64,000 bases of DNA from Prorocentrum cordatum (taxonomy: Eukaryota; Sar; Dinophyceae; Prorocentrales; Prorocentraceae): NCBI GenBank assembly GCA_963575745.1, contig CAUYUJ010003942.1, positions 1-64,000 on the forward strand, read 5' to 3'. The first letter of the stretch is position 1. The number at the start of each line of letters is the position of its first letter. The notes beneath the pieces were generated by a model. That model was not told the DNA's origin, made no database searches, and was given only the letters and a program-made list of their open reading frames with translations. Both the position numbers and the translations under genes were made by a program. Shown here piece after piece: positions 30,792 to 42,670 of this stretch.

Positions 30792-30813
30792 CTCGAGCCA
30801 AAATGGGCTACGG
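30792..30813 (-). other. Spliced-leader relic, near perfect
   Basis: Minus strand reads CCGTAGCC-C-ATTTTGGCTCGAG: one inserted C and one A-to-G relative to the leader. It sits 22 bases before the ATG of the 408-residue gene. Confidence 0.9.
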
Positions 30814-31139
30814 ATGTTGGCTCGCAGTTTCTGCTTTGTTTTCGTAGCGCCCCAAGATAGCTCAAATATCCCCCTAGGTCGGCCCAAGATGGTTTCAACA
30901 CGTATGGGGGCGACCACCGACGACCCAAGATGTTTTCAAGAGAGCAGGCCGCCAGTCCCCACAATTGCTACCTCATACGTAGTCGCAGCTGACAACAGAC
31001 CATGGCTCGCAAGGCTTCTTGTCTTGCCTGGTCCTCATCCACCTACACAGGAGACAATAGGACATCTATATTTTATGAGGGTTCTCGTCTGTGTTGCTGG
31101 ATTGGGTCCTCGTTTATCTTCTGGGGTTCGGTGCCTCTT

Positions 31140-31515
31140 TGAGTCATTCAGTCCAGTCAGTCAGCCAGTCAGCCAGTCCAGTTAGTCAGTCAGTCAAGTT
31201 AGTCAGTCCAGTCAGTCCACTCGGTGATGCATCAATCAGTCAGTCCAGTCAGTCACTCTTGGATGCATGCTCAGTCAGTCCAGTCAGTCAGTCCAGTCAG
31301 TCCATCTGCCAGTCAGTCCAGTCCGTCGGCCAGCGAAGCCAGTCAGTCCAGTCAGTCAGTCCAGTCAATCATTCCACTCGTTGATGCATCAACCAGTCAG
31401 TCCAGTCAGTCACCCTTGGAAGCCTACTCACCCAGACAGTCCAGTCAGTCAGCCCAGTCAGTCCAGCCAATACACCAACCAGTCAACCCAGTCACTCAGT
31501 CCAGTCAGTCCAGTC
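31140..31515 (+). repeat. CAGTCAGTC minisatellite, copy 2
   Basis: Same array type and order as at 24945-25315, including GTTGATGCATCAACCAG and the terminal CACGAGTTTGATGATGTTGTGG. Confidence 0.9.
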
Positions 31516-31682
31516 AGTCACGAGTTTGATGATGTTGTGGATTTTGATTACGATGGATGCCTTTTTTCATCCCTGAACGCGTCCGCGACTCCGTCGGACA
31601 ATCTAATTCGTCGGGAGTGTGATCAGAAACGCTGGCATTTTTGGCCACGGGCCCGACATCTGATGAGACCTGGTTGCAAGTG

Positions 31683-32545
31683 AGCCCCACCAGCCATCTG
31701 GGCGACAGGTGGTCTAGGGAGATTTCTCTTCCCTCTTCCAACAATCCCTTCTTCCCCTTCGGGGTGGTGTTTACCCCTCCCCCCACCCTTCCCCTGGACC
31801 TGGACGGGGCGTTTCGCGGGGAGATGGAGCGCCCAAGATGGCCTAAGATGGCTCCAAGAGGGCCTCCGAAGCTCCAAGTTGGCCTCCAGGATGGATCAAT
31901 CCGGCCGAAGAATGTCAAGGCAAGCTTCGACATGCCTCCAAGACGCCGCAAGAGGGCCACAAGACGGTTCCAAGTGCTCTCGGAGACCCCTCAGGGCTTG
32001 CCCAATAGCCCACAATATTTCAAACATCTGAGGGAATCGCTGATGTGTGCCTTCTCTTCGCTTCCGATGCGCTTCTGAGGCCTCAAGATGGCCCCAATAT
32101 GGCCCAAGGGCGCTCCAGTAGGGGCCCAGGACGCCCCCAAGACGGCCCCAAGATCGCCCAAGACCGCCCTAAGAGGAGCCCAAGAGCGCATCAAGATGCG
32201 GGCCCCAGGGGGGGGAGGCGCCGATCGGAACCCACCCCTCTTTTGACCCATAGCCTCCAAGATGGCCCCAAGAGGCGCTCCAGGGCTCCCACAAGAGTCC
32301 CAGGAGGGTCGCAAGAGCGCCCAGAGAGGCCCCAAGATGGCCCCAGAAGCCCCCAAGACGGCCCTAAGACGGCCCAACTATGGCTCAAGATGGCTTCCAA
32401 GACGCCCAAGACGGCCTCCCAAGAGAGCCCGAGATGCCTCCAAGATGTCTCCAAGGCGGCCCAAGATGCACCCAAGACGGCCCAAGATAGCCTCAGGATG
32501 GCCCACGACTGCCCAAGACGACCCCTGAGGGGCCTCCAAGACGGC
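31683..32545 (-). repeat. Dispersed repeat DR1, copy 3, inverted and truncated
   Basis: Its reverse complement ends in GACCACCTG...GGCTGGTGGGG and carries the CTTGGGGC tract and a CATCGGAAGCGAA block corresponding to CATCGGAGGCGAA of copy 1. The 5' end with GATCACGCATAGC is missing. Confidence 0.75.
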
Positions 32546-35204
32546 CCTTTGATAACGAGGAAGTCTCATGCGGGAGGATCGTGCCTGAAAGGGCTCAGGC
32601 GGGAGGTTCTTGTTCTCTCTGCACACCTGCACACCCCTCGCATTCCTTCCTTCCTCCCCTATCCCTCCTTGTCTCTCACACGTTCTCATGATCATGATCA
32701 GCATCATCATAATCATCATCACTCACACACCCACCCACTCATCATCATCAACACCGTCATCATCGCCATCGTCGCCATCACCATCTCACGCAGTTACGCA
32801 GCCATTCACACACTCTCGCGCACACACACACATTCACACATACGCACCTTGAGGAATGCGGGAGCCTCGTCTGTGAGAGCATTTCGAGGAAGTCTCAGGC
32901 GGGAACCCCCTCCCTATGGGGCCGCCACCTCCATGTTCGAATCCGAGTGGGGTCATCGGAAACTTGTAACAATCGTCACTTTTGGGCTTCTTGTCTAGAA
33001 TATGGAAGAAGTCTCAGGTGGAAGGCGCCCGCTTAGGATGTTCAGGTTAAGAGGGCTTCTTAAGCTTCGATGGATAGGGAGGGCCCATCTTGGGTGAATA
33101 TTGAAAATGGCGCGGCGGCGTTTTTCAAAGAAACACGCCGCAGGGCGTCGGTTTTCTTGAAGGCCCTTCAGGGCCAAGTCGGAAATGACGCCTTCAGGGC
33201 TCTGGGATAGTATGTTTTTGCAATGGATGGTGGGGGGTGCCCGCATGGTTCCTGGTTGGCTACCAGTCGCCTGGGGGAGGGGGTGTTTATCAATAGGGAG
33301 CAGTGATAAACCCTTCCCCGAGGGGGAAGAGGAAACTCCTTAAACCACCTACGCCCAAAGGGCTGGTGGGACTTCGGGGTTTGGGGTTTGGGTTTGTGGT
33401 TTGGCACGCTGCTGTTTTTCTGGTCGCGCCGTGGGGCCTCAGGGGCTGGCGGCGCGCACAAGGGCGCGAACATCGCGCTCCGTGCTTCTGTGGGCATGGG
33501 GCTACGAGTGGACGGGGTCGGAGGACCGCGCCGCAACGCCGATGCATCAGCGATGAGGTGCGATCCCCCCGAGGCTTGGGCCCGCGGAGGCGCCACTCTT
33601 TGGGGGCAGGTTGCGCGGAGGCGCGAAGTTATGGCCGCGCGTTTCGTATCGGGGGGCACTGCGCGCGAGGTCGCGTGGCCCCGGAATGGGGGAAGGGTCG
33701 GAAGAAAGATGAACGGAGGGCGAGTTGGGACAACGGTAGTTTGCCTTCCGGCCCCGATCGACGCCACGGCTGGACGCAGCTCGGAATCATGGTGCGTTTG
33801 GACCCCGGGAAGGGGTCCGGGAACCGATGTTGAGCCGCCGTTGTCTCAAGGGGCCCTACTTGGAAAATGGAGGCGGCGCCATCACCACATTGGGTGCCAC
33901 CGCCAGCGAGAGGGTGCACGAGGCCTCCCCGAGCTGGAATGTCTCGAGTGGGGGAGGAGGAACCACACCACCAGGACCCCTTCTGGCTCCTCGCGCGGGT
34001 GTTGATGATGCCACTTTCCATTGTTCCTATCTGTGGGAGGGGGCGGCCGTCTGGGAAGGCAGAGGCCTTCTCAGATCGCGCTCCCAGGAGCGCCCCTCGC
34101 AGGGGGCCCTGCTTGGAAGCTCTCTGCCGTCTCAGAGGCCCTCCCCCCCGCGCACCCGCTCCCTTGTGCGCGCAGCCGGGCCGAGATTGGCGGGGCCAGT
34201 CCTGGGCCTGGGATCGGCGCAGGCGCACTCATGGTAGGGCGCTGGGTTCGTACGGCTGGCTCGCGCCGCGTTGACGCAGCTGCGATCCCAGCGCGGTCGT
34301 TCACGTCGCCATTGGCCCGGAGCCGGCCGACATCGAGCGATCGGTGATATCGGAGGGCCGCGGCCGTTCAAGGTCGAATGGTCCACGCGGTGTCAGAAGC
34401 CGTCGCCGAGGTCTCGGCGCGGACCCGCCGGACCCAGTCCTCCAGCGTCGTGACCTCGCTCGTGGCATGGGCCACGAGGCTCCCCGCCCCGGCCCTGGCT
34501 TCCCAGCTCTTCGCCGCGGAGCGCCTCTCTGGGCGGACCCTCCGGGGGCCACGTGGGCGGCCCGAAGGGGGTGGCATAGCCAGCCCTGAGCGCGCTCGCC
34601 GTGAGTTGTGTCGCGGCGCCTGGAGGTCCGTGTGCACCCCGTCGGAGGCCTGGAGGCTGGCACCAGCACTGATATCGGCGGTTGCCTCCGCCGAGGGCCT
34701 AGGATACCGATCTCGGTGAGGGTGGTATTATTCGGGCTGCTCAGGTGGCCGAAATGTTGCCGCCAGCACCAAAATCGAAGGTCGCTTCTCCTCTGTTGGG
34801 GACGCCGCCCCTGTGTTCCTGGACATGCGACGTCTTGCTGTCTTCGATAGGTCCCCAGAAGTCCCGACCCTCTCCCCAGGGCCGGTGCATCCCGAGTTGT
34901 TTGGGGACGGCCCTGGGGCCCAGCGAGGGCCCCTGGAGGCAGAAAGAGCCAAAAACCTCCCCTCGTGATGTTGTCGCGGCGCGAGCATGTCTGGCTTGGT
35001 GCTTCTGCCCACTGAAGGCAGCGCCGATCCCTCGGCCCGGGGTTGGCTGGGCGCCAGGGTCGGTGCCTGTGGACGGCTGCCGCCGTCCCAGGACGAGGAC
35101 TTCCTGATGATCCCGCAGGCCTCGTGCAAGGGGCTGGTCGCGGGAGGGCTCCTGCGCTCGAAGCATGGGAAAGCCGTGTGTTGTTCCCCATATCCTAAGA
35201 TGGG
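32546..35204. other. Gene-free region
   Basis: Contains GGAAGTCTCAGGCGGGA three times (32558, 32890, 33006), ATC and CA microsatellite (32690-32850), a DR1-like fragment CCAAAGGGCTGGTGGGAC (33355), a decayed CGCCGATGCATC palindrome (33538) and repeat-family A copy 2 (34245-34430). The open frames at 33.3-34.4 kb exist in several frames at once and have no protein-like composition. Confidence 0.55.
34245..34430 (+). repeat. Dispersed repeat family A, copy 2
   Basis: Shares GGCCGTTCAAGGTCGAATGG, TCCACGCGGTGTCAGAAGCC and CGCCGAGGTCTCGGCGC with the copies at 48.7 and 56.0 kb. Confidence 0.65.
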
Positions 35205-37317
35205 GTTATTGTTATTACTTGGACGCCCCCTACTCCTCCTTCCTCTTCTCCTTCTCCTCCCCTTCTCCTCCTATACCCAGACTTACTCATACACAGACTG
35301 ACTCACACTCAGACTTACTCATACCCAGACTTACACACAACATTACTCTTACTCAGACCTACTCATGCTCAGACCTACTCCTCAGACTTACTCATGGTGA
35401 GACTCACGCACGCCCCGTTCGCGGCCGTTTTGCCGGGATGTCTGAAGCGGTTTGCTTGTTTTCTGTCCCAGTATTTTTCGCTTTCGGAGCCGATTTGGAG
35501 GATGTCTCGAGCGAGGCGCTCATTTTCACCCCCCTGAGGGGAGCCGCCAGGGGTTACCTCACGGTCCCGTTCGCGGCCGTTTTGTGGTGATGTCTCAAGC
35601 GGTTTGCCTGTTTTCTGTCCCAACATCCTTCGCTTTCGGAGCAGATTTGGAGGATGTCTCGAGCAAGCCGCTCATTTTCACCACCCTAAGGGGGGCCGCC
35701 AGGGTTATCTCACGGTCCCGTTCGCGGCCGTTTTGTGGTGATGTCTCAAGCGGTTTGCCTGTTTTCTGTCCCAACATCCTTCGTTTTCGGAGCAGATTTG
35801 GAGGATGTCTCGAGCGAGGCGCTCATTTTCACCCCCCTAAGGGGAGCCGCCAGGGGTTACCTCACGGTCCCGTTCGCGGCCGTTTTGTGGTGATGTCTGA
35901 AGGGGGTTGCTTGTTTTCTGTCCCAACATCCTTCGCTTTCGGAGCAGATTTGGAGGATGTCTCGAGCGAGGCGCTCATTTTCACCCCCCTAAGGGGAGCC
36001 GCCAGGGGTTATCTCACGGTCCCGTTCGCGGCCGTTTTGTGGTGATGTCTCAAGCGGTTTGCCTGGTTTCTGTCCCAACATCCTTCGCTTTCGGAGCAGA
36101 TTTGGAGGATGTCTCGAGCGAGGCGCTCATTTTCACCCCCCTAAGGGGAGCCGCCAGGGGTTATCTCAGGGTCCCGTTGGCCGTTTTGTGGTGATGTCTC
36201 AAGCGGTTTGCTTGTTTTCTGTCCCAACATCCTTCGTTTTCGGAGCAGATTTGGAGGATGTCTCGAGCGAGGCGCTCATTTTCATCCCCTAAGGGGAGCC
36301 GCCAGGGGTTATCTCACGGTCCCGTTCGCGGCCGTTTTGTGGGGATGTCTTAAGCGGTTTGCTAGTTCTCTGTCCCAACATCCTTCGCTTTCGGAGCAGA
36401 TTTGGAGGATGTCTCGAGCGAGGCGCTCATTTTCACCTCCCAGGTGGGCCAGATTTTGAGGATGTCTCGATCGGTGGCCAGACTCGTGGCACAGATTCTC
36501 TTCAGGATGCCACAGGAGGCTCCAACAGGCTCCAGGAGGCCCCAGGAGACCGCATGAGGTCCCATGAGGCATCAGGAGGCCACAGAAAGACTCAAGAGGC
36601 CACAGGATGTCCCAAGAGGCTCTAGGAAGCCCCAGGAAGCTCCGGGAGGCATCAGGAAGCCACAGGAGGCCCCAGAAGGCTAGAGGAGAAGCGCCAGGAG
36701 GTTTCGGAAGGCAACAGGAGGCCCCGAGAGGCCCAAGGAGCAGGAGGCCTCAGAAGGCAACCGGAGTGGCTCCAATCCCATGTGTTTTACGTATGCTTCT
36801 ATAGATTGGGCTTCACCTGGAGCACGAATCCTTGATGTTATTCGTACGTTTCTATATATTGTCCTTCTCCTGTGTACTTATGTCCCTATAGGGCCTCTCC
36901 TGGGGCACGAGTCCTTGGTGTTTTACGTGTGTTCCTATAGATTGCCCCCTTCTCCTGTAGCTCCAATGCGCAATGTTTTATGTACGTCTGTTGCTATAGA
37001 TTGGGCCTCTCATGGGGCAAGAATCCTCCCTAGGAGGTCCCAGGAGGCCCCAGGAGGCCCCAAGAGGCTCCTGGAGGCTCCGGGAAGCCCCAGTAGGTTT
37101 CAGGAGGCCCCAGGAGGACCCAGGCTCATGCGCAGAGACGCGCTCGTACTACTGAGGCTCATTCACACTCCAATTCATTTGCAGTTAGATTCATGACCAG
37201 ACCGTCACAACTGAAGCCCGTTTATATTCGAAAGCTCTTGCGCCTAGACATTCACGGCGGACAGGTCCGTGCGAATAGATGCACATATGGGGAGCTCCAC
37301 GCAGTGAATAATTACCT
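35205..37317 (+). repeat. Large inverted-repeat block, left arm
   Basis: Order: TAATAACAATAACCCC-complement edge, CTCCTTCTCC tract, ACTCATACCCAGACTT repeats (35270-35400), 151-bp array (35406-36460), CAGGAGGCCC repeats (36470-36770), a unique part with CTATAGATTGGGC repeats (36775-37030), more CAGGAGGCCC, and an end block with GCCCGTTTATATTCGAAAGC. Everything recurs in reverse order and orientation at 52858-55150. Confidence 0.92.
35406..36460 (+). repeat. 151-bp tandem array, seven units
   Basis: GATGTCT positions 35437, 35589, 35740, 35892, 36044, 36193 and 36344 give periods of 149-152. Each unit holds CGGTTTGCCTGTTTTCTGTC, CTTTCGGAGCAGATTTGGAG and TCACGGTCCCGTTCGCGGCC. The period is not a multiple of three and TGA stops recur, so it is not coding. 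Confidence 0.93.
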
Positions 37318-37369
37318 TCGGCCTCCGAGAGCCTCAGAGCCAGGCATAGCAATTTTTTCGCACTCGGCG

Positions 37370-37520
37370 TTTCCGTCTGGATTCGGGCCACAGGGCAGTC
37401 ACGGATCGATCCGACTCGAAAAATGCCGCCGAAATATGGGGTCTAGGGCTGCTAGGGTCTAGGGTTCTGGTCGTGATTTGTTGCGACGTTGTTTGTTTCG
37501 TCGCAATATCCGAACTCAGG
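37370..37520 (+). repeat. Dispersed repeat family C, copy 1
   Basis: About 140 bases: TCACGGATCGATCCGACTCG, ATGGGGTCTAGGG, GTCGTGATTTGTTGCGACG and a closing CGCAATATCCGAACTCAGG. Other copies: 44920-45055, 45745-45880, 49530-49680, 62878-63003 (plus) and 59985-60120 (minus). Confidence 0.75.
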
Positions 37521-37824
37521 GGGGCTCGGGGCTCCCTTGCGGTGTCCTTGTTTAGTTTGTCTTGAGGGCGCTCATCGCTTGCCGATCTAGTTACAGTTGC
37601 CCCCCCACAAGGGGCTCTTCGTGGCACGGCCCTGTCTGTGCAGGGGGTACTTTGGTGCCCGCCATAGCGGGAGCCCTGGGCATGCTTCTGTCCTTAATAA
37701 TCCCCAATCTCCTGCTCCACTCTTTCCCTGACGCTGTCCCCCCACCTCCCTCCGCATCCACCTCCACACCCTCTCCTCCTCGTGTGCCTGGGAGGGTCGG
37801 TCAGAGGAGGAACGAGGAACGAGG

Positions 37825-38115
37825 AGGATGACGAGGTGGGGAAGCAGGAGGAGGAGGAGGAGGAGGAGGAGGAATTGAGGAGTTGGAGGAGAAGGAGGAG
37901 GAGGCCGAGGAGGATGCGGACAAGGAGAAAGGACGGAGGAGGAGTGAGGAAGGTCCGAGGGAAGGATGGTCAAATGGAAAAGGAATGAGGACACAAGGGG
38001 AGGAAACATGAGGATGAGAAGGATTAAGCAGAGGAGGGCGAGGGGGAGAAGAGGATGAGGATGAGAAGAAGGACCAGGATGAGGCAGAGGAGGAGGAGGA
38101 AGAGGAGGAGGATTG
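37825..38115 (+). repeat. GGA-rich low-complexity tract
   Basis: GAGGAGGAGG with AAGG and CGAGG interruptions. The open frames on both strands here are compositional. Confidence 0.85.
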
Positions 38116-38639
38116 GATGAGGATGCTGATGACGAGGAGGAGCAGGGTAGGCGGAATGCGGGCGATCGATGTGGAGGAGTTTGTCATCTTCCTTGTCTGC
38201 CCCTCCCTGCCTGTCCTCCTTGCCCGCCGCCTCCTGCCCCTCGTCGTGCTTCTCCTCTCCGCAGTCGCCGCCGATGTCGTCCTCCGCGCCGTGCCTCGGG
38301 ATTGAGGGTATGGGTGGATCCTCTTGGGGCCATCCATGGGCAGTGTTGGAGCGCTCTTGGGTATCTTTTGGTGCCCGTGCAAACTCGATGCTGCAACTTC
38401 GGCGGTCAGTACTGATCGAAGAAGAAGGCAAGTTCTATTCCCCAAACAATGCTTGCATTAAGGGGCTCGTACTTCTGGTTCAAGGATCTGGACTTGTCTG
38501 TCGGTCTGGCGGCTATGTTGTCGCCATTACCGCCTCGTCGGTGCCTGTCGTCTGGGCCTGTCTGTTGGTATGCCCGCTGTGTTGCAGCCGTCGCCGTCAC
38601 GTTGCCGCCTCGTTGCCGCCCACGATTCCACAACACAGA

Positions 38640-39100
38640 CTGCACCGCGTAAGTTGCGTACACTGCACCGCGTGGATTGCACCGCATTGGTTGCACCACA
38701 TAGCTTGCCCCACATTGTCTGCACAACCTATAGAGGACCGGATACAAATGTTACCACATAGAGTGCAAACATCGATTGTACCACATGGAGTGCAATGGCA
38801 TCATGTAGAGTGCAATACATACACATACATACACATATGTAAATATGTGTATATACATATATGGCACCATGTAGGTAGCACCACTTAGACTGCACCACAT
38901 AGCGTGCAATACCTAAGACTGCGCAACAGATGCTGCACCACGTGGAGCGCACCGCATATTGCACACTATATAAAGCATCACAAATACTGTACCGCGTGGA
39001 CCGCATCAAACTGATTTCACCACATCGCTTGCACAACGTAGATTGCACCGTAGAGGTTGCACCACATGGACTGGCCAACACATGTTGCGCCACGTAGAAT
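38640..39100 (+). repeat. Degenerate TTGCACCACATAGA repeats
   Basis: About twenty copies of a 14-25-base unit (CACCACATAGNNTGCA), with an ATACATAC insert at 38815-38865. The motif recurs at 39385-39410, 43145-43275 and 44185-44235. Confidence 0.82.
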
Positions 39101-39109
39101 GCTCAACAT

Positions 39110-40885
39110 CTATATTTTATAAAAGTGCCCGCGCGCCAGCGCGGCATGTCCGACGCGCTGGGGAGTCCCAGTCGGTGAGCGTCACCGCGGCCGCACTGGT
39201 TGCGCCAAACTGGCTGGCCCCTGTGCGCGCGAGCGTGCGTGCGCAAACGCGCCTGCAGAGAAGCGCCAGCAAGCTGCCAAACAACCATCGCACTCAGTCG
39301 CCCCCGCTTGGGTTGTCCAAACCAGGTTGCGGGTAGGTGGATGGGATAGTTGCGCGAGCAGTGGAGTCGACAGCTCGGCGTTCTTCAAAAGTTTGTTGCA
39401 TCACGTAGACTCATTGGCCCAAGGAAAAATGAGCCTTTCCTCTTTTCTCGCCCGGAATTATAGGTACGTCCACGGACTCTTTACTCCGAGCATGAGTTCA
39501 TGTCGTCCCAGGGAGTGCCGTTACCGTCCCCTCCCTTCACCCCTGTCAGAATATATCATGCGCGCGCATTCGTTTACACAAATTTTGGAATTTCCAAGAA
39601 CATTACGCAACGCATTTGGCAATGGCCACATGCGCGCGTCGTCGCGCGCGCGCTCGGCGAGTCCTCAGCAACGTTAGTTTCCGCAGGGGTTTCAAGAACG
39701 TGGTCCCTGACGACATATTAATATACATAAGTAGTGGGGATGCTTCCTAGTGTGTCGCGGGCGAGAACAAATCATCGGCGCGCGCTCTCGCGAATTCTTA
39801 TGGGAGCCTTCTGTTTCTACATGTTCATCAACTGCGACCGAGCGGGCCTCCCGCGCGCGCATGCCCAAATTAATCGAATGCCCTCGTGCGCTTGCGGGCC
39901 ATCTGTCAACTATCACCATGCGGGCCACTCCCGCACCTCGGCCATGCGCGCGCGTCGAAATCCTCCGAAAAGCTTCATCGCCGACGCGTGAAGAACATCG
40001 TCGTCACCAGCGTGACCGCCGTCGGCGCCGGAGTGATTGGCCTCGCCGGAGTCATCGTCGTCATCGTCACCATCTGTGCTACCACGTGTCCACCATGATA
40101 TTGCGCCCGCCGCGAGTCACGGACTCGCGGCCTGTCGGATGCGCCGGGAAGCCCCCGTCCGCGAGCGGCACCGCGGCTGCGTTAGATGTGCCAGACTGCC
40201 AAACTAGCTGGCCGCTGCGCGCGCGCCCCAGCGCGGCTGCAAAAATGTGCCAGCCAGCACCAAACGCAAATTGCAGTTGCCGCCGCATGGGTTTGCAAAC
40301 CAAGTTGCGGGCTCGCGGGCGGGGCGATTGCGCAAGCAGTGGAATTGGCAGTTCCAAAGCACGTTTTCTAGACTGGGAATGGGATCCTACCCGCAGGGGC
40401 GAGGGGGGGGCGCTCCGTCACATGGCGCCACGCGGGCCGCTCGCGCCCGTCGGCCGTGCGCGCGTCGAATTTTTCCACATCCTTCATCGCCGACGCGTGA
40501 AAGCCATCGTCGTCATCGGCGTGATTGGCACCGGCGCCGCCATTGACCGCGCCGTCGTCATTTTCACCGTCGCCACCAGCACCGATACTATCGTCATCGC
40601 AGCTGCCGTTGTCGACGTCGCCATGATGCCGCGCCCGAATCGGCCCTCTCACTGAATCGCGCACGCGCGCGCGTCGGCGCGGTTTGCGAGACGCGCCCGG
40701 AAGACGTCCGCGGCCATCTCCGCGCGCCAGTGTATCCAGCGTCCCTGTGCGCGAGCTTGCGCGCTAGCGCGTCCGCAGTGATGCGCCAGCGCCAAGCAGT
40801 CATCGCAATCGCCGCCGCGTGAGTTCTGCGATCCAGGTTGTGGGTGGGCGGGTGGAGTCTAGCGCGAGCAGTGGCGTTGACATCT
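39110..40885 (+). repeat. Higher-order mosaic repeat, first part
   Basis: Modules: M1 (TCACCGCGGCCGC...GCGAGCAGTGGAGT) at 39125-39380, 40105-40365 and 40665-40885; M2 (GAGCGGGCCTCCCGCGCGCG...CGACGCGTGAA...CATCGTCGTC) at 39838-40085 and 40440-40640; M3 (GGGAGTGCCGTTACCGTCCC) at 39420-39720. Confidence 0.75.
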
Positions 40886-41164
40886 CATTAGTTGGCATTA
40901 GTCAGCTGTCCCAGATAGGTTGCGCTACATGGGTTCAACAACACAGGTTCTTCTTTCTAAATGAGCATGCCCCGCCACTACCTTGGGGCGGGATTCATGA
41001 ACAATCCATCGCCCCCTATTGCAATTGAGATATATTTGTGCCCCACCGCCCATCCTAACTATGAATCCACACTGTGCCGGCCAGCCCGCGCATGACCCCC
41101 CCATTCCGCCGCCATCTTCTGCAAAAATAGATGCTACCTATACGACCACCCTTCGGGTGATGAG

Positions 41165-42130
41165 TTGGTTGTGGGGGTGGAGGGGGGGAACCAACATCTG
41201 ACCCAATCAATATCACTATCAATTTCACTCAACGGGACACCACGGGACACCACGGGACACTTGTCGATCTCGTTATCGATCCCATTATCGATCATTCGAT
41301 CGATCTCATTCAACGGGACACCACGGGACACCACGGGCCACCACGGGACCATCACGGGACACCGCGGGACACCCCGATTTCATGATCGGCCTGACCATCG
41401 ATCCCAGTATCGATCTCAGCCAACGGGACACCACACGACACCATACGACACCACGGGACACCTCGGGACACCACAACGATTTCAGTATCGACCTCATTAT
41501 CGATCTCACTATCGATCTCATTATCGGTCTCACTCACAGGGGCACCACGAGACACCACGGGACACCTGTCAATCTCACTATCGATCTCACCTCTTGGGAC
41601 ACCAAGGGACACTTCGGGGAACACCATCGATCTCAGTATCGATCTCACTACCGACCTCACTCAACGGGACACCACGGGACACCACGAGACACCAAGGGAC
41701 ACATGTCGATCTCATTATCGATTTCACTATCGATCTCTTTTTGGGGACATCACGGGACACCTCGGGGCACCACATGGATTCCATCAGGTCTCACTCCACG
41801 GGACACCATGGGACACTTGTCGATCTCACTATCGATCCCATTACCGATCTCATTTTTTGGGACACCATGGGACACCTCGGGGCACCACATCGATTTCAGT
41901 ATCGATCTCATTATCGATCTCATTCAACGGGACACCACGGGACACTTGTCGATCTCACTATCGATCCCACTATCGATCTCAGACACTGGGACACCACGGG
42001 ACACCACGGGACACTACGGGACACCGCGGGACACCCCGAGCCACCGCCAGACGGGCGGGCGGAGGATAATCAGTTGTGTTGATTTCGCCCAAGCAACCGC
42101 GGACACCACGGGACACCACGGGAAACCGAG
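41165..42130 (+). repeat. GGGACACCAC / ATCGATCTC compound array
   Basis: Blocks of 11-bp GGGACACCACG alternate with 12-bp ATCGATCTCACT units. All three plus frames stay open for long stretches (for example 41165-42082), a result of period and composition. Perfect or near CGATCGATCG-type palindromes are included. Confidence 0.92.
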
Positions 42131-42319
42131 GTCCACCGCGGAACGGACGGACGGAAGAGAAACATTTGTTCTGGCTTCGCCCTAGCAGCGGCAGGTTCGT
42201 TCCTCTCGCGCGCCCACGCAGCTTCGCCTCGCCCGCGCGCACGACACGAACGGAACGAAACGATTCCCCGGCTGGGGGTCTCCGTTCCACTGCGATCTCA
42301 CCCTTCTAGCCTCCGATGA

Positions 42320-42639
42320 CGCGCGCGCGCTCGTCATGACAAATCATGCGTTGCCACTCGTTCTTTGCCCAAGGACAAGGAGCGAAGCGCACGCGCGTGC
42401 GTAGTCGCGCGATCGCCCCGCATTCTTTCACAAACTTTTGCTTTCGTGGAGATGTCAAAATCGAGCGCCCCGTAAACGCACAAAAAACGCATGGCTTTGC
42501 ATCGCCAGTTTTCGGAGGGAATATGCACTCGCGCTTTTGCGCATTCTTCATCAAATCCTAGGTTCTGCGAGGTGGTCGTCCACTTCGACCAGGCGGGCCT
42601 CTCGCGCGCATGTCGAAATCGCTCGAAAGCGCTTGCTTG

Positions 42640-42670
<31 letters not shown>

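Noticed and set aside
32936-32952. GTTCGAATCC, a tRNA B-box-like word
   Set aside because: No A box, acceptor stem or anticodon arm can be formed around it.
33303-34430. Several overlapping open frames on both strands
   Set aside because: No motif, Arg/Ala/Gly-biased, equally open in several frames; explained by high GC.
35406-36460. Possible CRISPR-like regular repeat
   Set aside because: Units of 151 bases are contiguous, without distinct spacers, in eukaryotic sequence.
41165-42185. Three long plus-strand frames (TPRDTTGH-type peptides)
   Set aside because: Direct translation of the GGGACACCAC/ATCGATCTC array; all frames open.
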